A program made the translations under genes and the position numbers. Below the pieces are notes generated by a model. It saw only the letters and a program-made list of their open reading frames with translations. It was not told the origin of the DNA and ran no database searches. 64,000 nt of DNA from Apiosordaria backusii (taxonomy: Eukaryota > Ascomycota > Sordariomycetes > Sordariales > Lasiosphaeriaceae): contig JAUKTV010000004.1 of the NCBI GenBank assembly GCA_030549205.1, forward strand, positions 1,736,001 through 1,800,000, read 5' to 3'. Positions 57,601 through 64,000 of the stretch are shown here, piece after piece. Every line of letters begins with the position of its first letter. The stretch's first letter is position 1.

Positions 57601-59029
57601 ATGGGTTCAGGGATGCAAGATCTGTCCCCGGCTTCGGGTTGGTGGTCCCCGGCTTTTGCGGACCACAGATGGCATTTGGAACCGGAGCGGGAAGCGGTGG
57701 ATTGCCCTTGCTGAGGCAGAGGTTGGTGCCGACATAGAGGTTGTTGCAACCATTCCAACCCCATGTATTCTCGTTGAACTTTTCAAGCTCCTCAACTGTC
57801 AAGCCATTGGCTGCGGCTATTTGGCTGCAGAAGTCTCCGTTCTTGACAACGTAAGAAGCACAGGCCCCACCGGGTGTAGGCTTTGGTCGAATGTCAGGAA
57901 GTGTGCCTGCCGAACAGCAAATGGACTGGCCTGGCCGAAGTGTGGCGCAAAAGTCTTTCTGAGGATTGAACTTCGTGATGTCGTTGGCGTTTCTCAGGCC
58001 GCACTTTTGAGCTAAAGATGCGCAGCTGTCGCCAGAGACAACTTGAATGGTCCGGCACTCGGCCACTTGAGATAGTGTTTTCGCCATAGCGCGGTTGAGA
58101 GAGCCTGGTGAGGCGGGCGACGTCCAGTTGCTGGCATAGCTGGTGCCGTTGAGAAGGGTCGAACCGAAGGGCTCGCGCAACCAAAATGTGGAGGGAATGA
58201 ATGACTCTCGTCGACCAAGTCTCTCGACACAATGGGACAAGGACCAGGATCTTAGTGCATGTTGTACCCTGAATAACCTCAGAGCTGCATCAGGAGTAGT
58301 GTCAATGACGATGCCCATAGTGTATTGCGCGGTGCGGTTGTCCCCGCAAAGCTGGAGACCGGTTGTCGTGTTGTTGTCGCGATCCTGAACGAATGGAATG
58401 AAATTTTCCAGTTGGTAAAGAGCCACGCCACCAGTGTCGAGCCCGCCCCCGATGTACACGCCCACTGTAGTGTCTCCATAGTTGATTGTAAGACTGGTGC
58501 TACCATCGTACTGCTGCGTTGCTGCGCTGGTGTTGAAGAGAAGAGAGGCCTGGATCTCTCTGATAACTGAAAACTTCTGGCCCGGGATGTAAAGGCCTGG
58601 GATGGATTCCGAGAAGACCTCGATGTTGACCGTACTGTTTTTAATGCCTTTTTGGATCAAGGCGTCGAATGCCCTTGGCTGCTCATCAAACACCAGGTGC
58701 CCCTTGTTGGTCGAGCAACCGAGGGCCACAAAAGGTTTGTTGGTATCCTGATGGGCATCAACGGCTGTGATGCCTCCAGAACTAGCGGTGGCATTGTCCG
58801 AAGAACTAAACGCGAAGTTGAGAAGTGTTGGCTTGTCGCAAGTCATGAGCTGGTCCACAGTGTGGTAGAGGGTCCAGTTCTGAGTGCTGGAACCGGGGTC
58901 GTCGCATCGAATGGGGCATTTGTTCAATGAAAGAGAAGCAAAATACTCGGCGGGGCTCTTGAGGCTCTGAGACGCTGCCAATTGCAAAAGCAGCAACCAA
59001 AGTAATGAAGTCAAAGAGAAACCAGCCAT
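54689..59029 (-). CDS. LysM-containing GH18 chitinase (fungal subgroup C type)
   Basis: Five exons (59029-56974, 56909-56793, 56735-55610, 55537-54992, 54929-54689) give 1361 residues. It should cleave chitin in walls or the environment. A signal peptide (SLLWLLLLQLAAS) is followed by an N-terminal domain, LysM 1 at about 325-370 (RTIQVVSGDSCASLAQKC), LysM 2 at about 390-442 (YVVKNGDFCSQIAAANGLTV), a hevein-like chitin-binding segment at about 475-515 (CCTVWGQCGTTAEFC) and the GH18 barrel from about 533. The catalytic DLDGVDLDWEYPG includes the essential Glu at about 651. The splice join restores YMTYDLHGQWDFNNPW. A long C-terminal region of unknown fold follows. The architecture is that of subgroup C chitinases, implicated in fungal-fungal interactions. 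Confidence 0.92.
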
Positions 59030-59791
59030 CGTTAAGACTTCGGTGCTCAGTTGCAATGGAAGTAAAAAAAGTCTTTGCGATGCCTGATGGTGTTGGGTGC
59101 TTGGGAACCATGACTCTTGAAGCTGGCGAGCGTCGACTTTTGAAGCCAATCCTGAGAAAGGGGCCACGACATACCAGTTTGCGACCAACAGGGATGAGCA
59201 TTGTTTGTTTCTTCAACGTTGACTTTCTTTTCAAGAGGCGGTTGACTTCAGGAAGTCTTGGACAGGTCTCGATTCAAAGTTCCTGTTGATACGCATAGGG
59301 CTCCAGTCAAGACGAGGGCTATTTTCGGCCCGGGAGGCGAAATGCTTCCCCGAGATACGAATCTATCCATCTTCATGCTATTCAACTGGTCATTCTTCGC
59401 TTTTTTGCTCGTTGACTGCAATGGACAGGATCGCTTACCCCCCTTGGCTGGCCCAGACCGGACTCTTCAATGTTTCGTATTGCAGAGTACCTCGCGTGAA
59501 GTTCCGTTGTGCGGCGGCATCGCCAGATCCAGTAGGTGCAAGAACAGCACTGGGGCGCAGGATGGCCACCTGACAGTTCAACTGCTGGAACGAAGATGTC
59601 GTGTTGATGAGAAACAAGGGTCGAAGAGATATGGAGGCAACTTGGTAAATTTGACACTGCACAAAAGAGGGGCCATTTGGCAACTGTGAAAGCCACATCG
59701 ACCCACAAGAGAAACTTAAAAATCAAAGATGCACGCAAGAGGGTCTATTCACAAAATAATGTTGCATTCAAGGCTAGTGCGACTGGAGGCG
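59030..59791. other. Intergenic between chitinase and DUF7136 gene
   Basis: About 760 bp. Probably the chitinase promoter plus the 3' flank of the next gene. No gene recognised. Confidence 0.6.
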
Positions 59792-60640
59792 TCAAAGTAA
59801 GAGTCCAAAGATCCCCACACAAATGGCACCAAACACTGCCCTCCAACCATCTTTCAGTCCCCGCGTGTCTTCAGCACCTGAGCTCTTTTTACACGGACCG
59901 ACAAGCCCTGTGGTGTTGGGCCAGGACAGCCCCGTGCCGTTGCAGGAGGAAGCTGCGAGCATGTTCTCTTCCACCCCTGAATATGTCGTGTGATCGATCC
60001 TGTAGGCGCAGTCCTTGATGGGTGAAAGTTCCGGTTGGACTGGGCAGGGCGCCTCCATGACCCTTTTCAATGTATCGTTGAAGCTTATGGCCCCGATCGG
60101 TGAGGCACAAGGCCCGGCTAGCCCAACATCCGGTAAGTCGCCGTTTCTGGAGAGGTTGAAGAATACGATGTCCCTCGCTGAACGGCTGTAATTCTTGCCG
60201 TCTATTTCGAATATTGCTCCATTGGGTTGACAGCCACGATTGATCGTCAGAGAAAATCTCAGGCTAAACCGTGTAGAGGTTGAGTTGACCAGATTTCTCA
60301 CGCTGTAGATGAGCAGCCATGGGTCTGCTGCGGTCAGGGCGCTCTTAGGGATCGTGGGGCTAGGCTCCCAGAGGATTTGGCCACTGTCAATCGATTCAAG
60401 AGCGGTGCCATTCGCGGTTCGTGTCAGCGACGTGAGCCACCACTCAAACGTCCAGTGAATGGGCCAGAGAATGCTCGAGTTGTGGATGGCGAAAACAACA
60501 GGGAAAGGATATGTTGGCTGGTATGTCGACTGATTCCGAGGAAACACAAGGTCCAACTGAACAGTACCGGGCGATGGCTGTCCACTGCATGCTGAGAAGG
60601 CGAGAGAAAACAGAAGAATAATGATGGAATAGCAATCCAT
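59792..60640 (-). CDS. DUF7136 secreted protein, probably GPI-anchored
   Basis: Single exon, 282 residues. A signal peptide (CYSIIILLFSLAFSACSG) precedes VQLDLVFPRNQSTYQPTYPF and PVVFAIHNSSILWPIHWTF, the characteristic start of DUF7136. Several Cys pairs (GPCASP, APCPVQPELSPIKDCAY) and N-glycosylation sites (NGTALE, NYSRSA, NDTLKR) are present. A hydrophobic C-terminus (VFGAICVGIFGLLL) preceded by small residues suggests a GPI anchor. The family's function is unknown. Its position immediately upstream, on the same strand as the LysM chitinase, is a recurring association I recall for this family, so a chitin-related role is plausible. Confidence 0.82.
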   Translation of the reverse strand: MDCYSIIILLFSLAFSACSGQPSPGTVQLDLVFPRNQSTYQPTYPFPVVFAIHNSSILWPIHWTFEWWLTSLTRTANGTALESIDSGQILWEPSPTIPKSALTAADPWLLIYSVRNLVNSTSTRFSLRFSLTINRGCQPNGAIFEIDGKNYSRSARDIVFFNLSRNGDLPDVGLAGPCASPIGAISFNDTLKRVMEAPCPVQPELSPIKDCAYRIDHTTYSGVEENMLAASSCNGTGLSWPNTTGLVGPCKKSSGAEDTRGLKDGWRAVFGAICVGIFGLLL

Positions 60641-61313
60641 TGCGACTGTTGGGTGACGTTTCCGTTACGCCTGGATAGGTATCATGAATGTGAGTTTTCA
60701 ACCTGTGTTGCAGCGTGCGGCGAAGATGACTGGGAGAGATTTCTCGTATTGATGGTGAAGGAGTTACTGGTCTTATACCTAGTGGCACCAGTGGCTGCTA
60801 CCTTTATCAAGTTCCCCCCTCGCTCGGAGCTGATGGCCCCCGTCGGGAGTTCAGTACCTAGGTAGCATCGGGCCCATAATTCATCAGTTCTGTCGGGACA
60901 AGTTTCGACCAATGCCAGTGCATCAGCATGAACCGAGTCTCGTGGTGATGGGTAGACTTCCTTTCTTCATGACAAGGGCAATCATCCACACTCGCCTCAT
61001 GGATGCGACACCGAAGGGGCGTTTATGGTAGTTGACAGACACCTTCCTCAATACAGCTCAAGCCTCAAGCTGTTTGGATGAGCCAATTTTGTATCCGACA
61101 CAATGGACTTGATTTTTCATCTTGATCAACTTACGTTCAAGTGAAGTCAACTTTTTTGTGGCTTCATGTTGTCCGCCCATCCATTTCATGTTGTCCCCCC
61201 ATCCGTATCCTGGGGACCCTGAGATGTACTGCAGTCCTGGAGTAGAGAAAATACATGACAGATTCAGATCTTTTCATAATAAGGGTGTGTTCAAGCTGCA
61301 GTGATTTTGAAGG

Positions 61314-61448
61314 GCTGTAATCGCCGGGTGAGTGACCATCCACTCCATTGGAAGCCTTTGGTGACACCATCACGATGTCTTGGCAGCCCCTGAAATCTAC
61401 CTTATATTGATCAACCTGGTACTTTTATAAATCTACACTCAGTCGTTT
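61314..61448 (+). repeat. Degenerate 5S-derived element with shared tail
   Basis: GCTGTAATCGCCGGGTGAGT and GACCAT (61314-61339) match the 5S 3' half with an internal deletion. TGACACCATCACGATGTCTT followed by GGCAGCCCCTGAAATC (61362-61397) matches the tail of 5S copy 2. AAATCTACACTCAGTCGTTT (61429-61448) matches 54292-54311 in 15 of 20 positions, all five differences being transitions. Spacing between blocks is kept within 2 bp. Confidence 0.6.
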
Positions 61449-62343
61449 ATATCCCATCTCATTCGTCTTACCTTATCTTTCTGCCTGACTTATTCAACAT
61501 CTCTATTACTTCGAACTGCTGGTTACCTTAAACTGCCATGATATGACTCTTCCGTAAGAATCGACGTCATACCTTGCCTCTATCCTGATTTGGAGTGAAC
61601 TGGTGAGAGCCCCTCTGACCAAGGACTTTACCCTGAAAAGAAGACAGAGCTGACCGATGGATTGACAGCTTCGGTTATACGAGTGCAGCAAAGACAACAG
61701 TCCTTCAACATTCCTGGTAGCAAATCCTCACTACCCTCGCAAATGTCCTGATAAGTAGAAGTCCGTTGGTCATTCCGCATGAAGCTGTGCCCTAAACGTC
61801 TTCACCAGACATTGCCGACAATCCGTCCCAGTGGATTACTACCCACAACCCAGTGTCTCGGACAAGGCTCACACCTGGAACAACCCATGACCGGTGAGAA
61901 AGGTCTTGCCGACCGGACCGAGACCAAATTTCCCTGAATCCGGTTCCTGCATTGTGACGGACTGCCAAAAAGAGAAATGCCATACACGCGTCTGATAAGG
62001 CCGCTGCCGAAAGGAACTGAAGAATACCAGGTACCGACATGGTGGGATAACCTGCATGTGATGACCATCGTCAGTGCACACTGGTTGCCGATCCGGGGCG
62101 GCAAAACTGGGATCGGGAAATCGGAAACCTCCATTGTTCATCTAAGCTTCTCGATATGCTGCTTGTTCTCAGGTAAAACATGTTCATGAGAAACCCCGGA
62201 GATGATCAAGTTGTGCTATGCCGCAACTCCGATCTTCACACCACCGAGACACAAAGATGTGCAATCACATTTGTGCTTCTCATCCCGTATCATCATAACA
62301 AACGATGTGAAACTCAACCACCCATAACAACGGACCGCAAAAG

Positions 62344-62351
62344 GATAAATA
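62344..62351 (+). promoter_or_regulatory. TATA-like box of the Asp/Gly-rich protein gene
   Basis: GATAAATA about 120 bp before the ATG at 62468, followed by a C/T-rich leader. Confidence 0.35.
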
Positions 62352-62467
62352 CCCCCTTCCTTCCTCTTCATTATTCCCCTTCCCACACCACAACCAGACA
62401 AGCAATCATTATTCTCTTCACCAGAGCACACACAATACCTGGAAGTTACCAAACAAGAACAGCAACG

Positions 62468-63177
62468 ATGAAGGTACACCACCACCACACCATCCCTCCC
62501 CAAGTTTCACCCAATCTTCCGTCACATCATAGCGTATCAAGAGCTAACACATCCCCCAGTTCACCCTCCTAACCGCCGTCTCCCTTTTCGCGGTTGGGCT
62601 TGCCGCCCCCACTGTGTCCGTATCTGGCCGCTCTCCGGCTGAACTGGTCCCTAAGTGTGTCGAGGGCGACAAGCTCTCTTGTTCGTTGCTCAGTCGAATG
62701 GTCGTTGCCCGGGGTGTCACGTTGGAGAAGATGGTGGCTAAGCGTGGGGATGATGGTGAGGGTGACGATGGTGGCAACGATGATGGTGACGACGATGATG
62801 AGGGCGGTGATGATGGTGGTGGTGATGACGGTGGCGACGGTGATGGTGAGGGTGATGGTGAGGGTGACGGCGAGGGAGATGGCGAGGGTGATGATGGTGA
62901 GGGAGACAATGGTGATGGTGATGATGGCGAGGGCGATGATGGCGATGATGGCGAGGCGGCAACCGATTCCGAGTGCACGACAGAGGGAACCGTGGGTGTG
63001 TGTGCCACTGTTGATGTCCCAGGCGTTGTTACCGTCGATGCCGATGTTGATGTCGATCTCTCAGGAGATGGCGCGGTGGCAGAAACTTCCGACTGCACGG
63101 CAGAGGGAGTCTTGTTGGGTCTGTGTCTCGAGGCTGAGATTTTAGGCATTCCCATTGATGCCGAGATTGCTATCTGA
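62468..63177 (+). CDS. Small secreted Asp/Gly/Glu repeat protein
   Basis: Two exons, 62468-62473 (just ATGAAG) and 62560-63177 (86-bp intron, phase 0), give 207 residues. The join reads MKFTLLTAVSLFAVGLAAPT, a clean signal peptide. After a short Cys pair segment (LVPKCVEGDKLSCSLL) comes a tract of about 75 residues built almost only of Asp, Gly and Glu in short units such as GDGEG and GDDGEGD, encoded by a degenerate GGTGATGGTGAG-type microsatellite (about 62745-62955). The C-terminal third has two similar Cys segments (DSECTTEGTVGVCATVDVPG and SDCTAEGVLLGLCLEAEILG), so a duplicated Cys module. The acidic tract could bind calcium or cations. No known family. The start is set by the signal peptide; unspliced reading would start mid-protein. 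Confidence 0.72.
62745..62955 (+). repeat. Coding GGTGAT/GGTGAG minisatellite
   Basis: Degenerate 6-bp and 12-bp units encode the Asp/Gly/Glu tract. It is likely to vary in length between strains. Confidence 0.7.
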
Positions 63178-63637
63178 GGACATATGGGTAAATTACGGTG
63201 TGGCAAGTATTGTTCCACCGTTCTTGGGTGTATTCGTTGTCCTAGGGAGCCGCGGTGACGACAAAATTCTGGGCAGAAGATGACGACAGTATGTTGTTTT
63301 GTTGTGGGCTTTTTCTTACTTGTATTCTTACGCTTGTACTTTGACTTCAATTCCCCGGACTTTAGTCCAACTCATGTAATACTTAGTTTTCATCATATTC
63401 ACCTAAAGCTGCTTTTAATAAGAGGAATTTGTTCATGATTTTCCAGTTTTCAGGTGTGTTTCCGTTCATTATTGGACCCCCATGACGGCTGCCGAACCAT
63501 CTCAATTGCCCCTGTTTGTACCAGGTAATGAAGGGCGCTGCCGTGACATAGGTCATTTTAAGAAACAAAAGTGAGCAATGTCATTTGATACTGGTGAGAC
63601 TTGGTAAAACTTGGAAGAAACATGTAGATAGGTAAGC

Positions 63638-63711
63638 AAAAAAAAAAAAAAAAAAAAAAAGAAAAGAAAAAAAAAAAAGAAAAGAAAAAAAAAGAAAAGA
63701 AAAAGGAAAAA
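63638..63711. repeat. A-rich tract (poly-A with interspersed G)
   Basis: Starts with 23 uninterrupted A, then AAAAG-type units. On the minus strand it is a T-rich tract directly downstream of the tRNA-like sequence, so it would contain Pol III terminators. Confidence 0.85.
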
Positions 63712-63736
63712 GCAACGCTGAAAATCACAAACGCTC

Positions 63737-63810
63737 GTGACGGGCCAGGAGTTGAACCTGGGTCTTCGCTCTAACTCGGGAATACATTAACCGCTATGTT
63801 ACCACGCCAC
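63737..63810 (-). tRNA. tRNA-like sequence, probably degenerate
   Basis: Reading the minus strand, the T arm is perfect (CCAGG, loop TTCAACT, CCTGG; B box GGTTCAACTCC). The D arm is perfect (ACAT / ATGT with loop AGCGGTTA; A box TAACATAGCGG). The acceptor pairs TGGCGTG with CCCGTCA imperfectly (one mismatch, one G-T, and an extra G before position 8). The anticodon arm TTCCC-GAGTTAG-AGCGA pairs poorly and has A instead of T at position 33; the triplet at 34-36 would be GTT (Asn). I take it as a decayed tRNA or a tRNA-derived element. Confidence 0.35.
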
Positions 63811-64000
63811 GGAAAAGCAGCAGAGAAATTGGGATCAAGTACTGCGGTCTGGTTGTGCCAGTTGTCGGCAGGGGAAAAGTGGCGTACCGCTACCCTAGTC
63901 TCGTGAACTTTAAAACGCCCTTATCAAAGGCTGCTGCCCACTGTTTGAATCTCTTCCGGAAAAAGAAACAGCTGGTCTCATACGGGTCAATAGCCGAATA

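Larger units (their letters stand above)
60641..62467. other. Intergenic, 1.8 kb, with a 5S relic
   Basis: Holds the 5S-derived relic at 61314-61448 and a TATA-like box near 62344. No other gene seen. Confidence 0.55.
63178..64000. other. Intergenic to window edge
   Basis: About 820 bp: 3' flank of the Asp/Gly-rich gene, the A-rich tract and the tRNA-like sequence. No protein gene seen. Confidence 0.5.

Noticed and set aside
62544..63350. Ser/Pro-repeat minus-strand ORF
   Set aside because: Antisense of the Asp/Gly minisatellite; the plus strand has a signal peptide and a good intron.
1..64000. CRISPR arrays, insertion sequences, operons or a complete transposon
   Set aside because: No regularly spaced repeats, no transposase or reverse transcriptase motifs; a fungal genome with spliceosomal introns.

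Overview
This window is nuclear DNA from a filamentous ascomycete, most likely a member of the Sordariales (Podospora/Neurospora-like). The evidence is short spliceosomal introns (about 50-150 bp, GTRNGT donors, CTRAY-type branch sites) in nearly every gene, dispersed single 5S rRNA genes, a HET-domain gene, and fungal-specific families (G1 peptidase, DUF7136, LysM chitinase, HeLo-like and ankyrin proteins). No prokaryotic operon logic applies. I resolved exons by hand from the sequence and kept only joins that stay in frame and rebuild recognisable family motifs.

Region 1 (1-13 kb) is housekeeping: the tail of an unknown gene, Sm-D3, a DNA-ligase-IV-like ATP-dependent ligase with a GC-AG intron, a small DUF1115-like protein, a DUF1279/Mrx11-like mitochondrial membrane protein, nucleoside diphosphate kinase (five exons) and the ER glucosidase II alpha subunit.

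Region 2 (13-24 kb) is mixed. It holds a secreted G1-type peptidase homologue that lacks the expected catalytic glutamine, a HET-domain gene with a frameshift, a 5S rRNA gene, a purine/cytosine permease gene with a one-base frameshift in a T run, a secreted glycosidase-like protein, an M50B-like membrane metallopeptidase and a DUF3140 protein of bacterial type.

Region 3 (24-45 kb) is again mostly core genome: the CAF-1 large subunit, a conserved fungal protein whose 5' end I could not resolve, an SPX-EXS (SYG1/XPR1) phosphate exporter whose first coding exon is only 5 nt, an M18 aspartyl aminopeptidase, a PAF-acetylhydrolase-like lipase, a basic low-complexity protein and a CitE/HpcH aldolase-family enzyme.

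Region 4 (45-64 kb) is accessory. Three genes resemble fungal NLR/incompatibility or immune-type parts: a HeLo-like plus ankyrin protein, a C2H2 plus ankyrin plus TPR protein, and a DUF7580-type protein. The last two share a 252-bp divergent promoter. They are followed by a second 5S rRNA gene, a 1361-residue LysM-GH18 chitinase, its frequent neighbour family DUF7136, a relic of a 5S gene, a small secreted Asp/Gly-rich protein, and a degenerate tRNA-like sequence beside a long A-rich tract. The 5S copies share a 3' flanking tail, which suggests a dispersed 5S-derived repeat. A recurrent composition switch within genes (C-rich sense strand changing to G-rich near the 3' end) is the most striking large-scale pattern.
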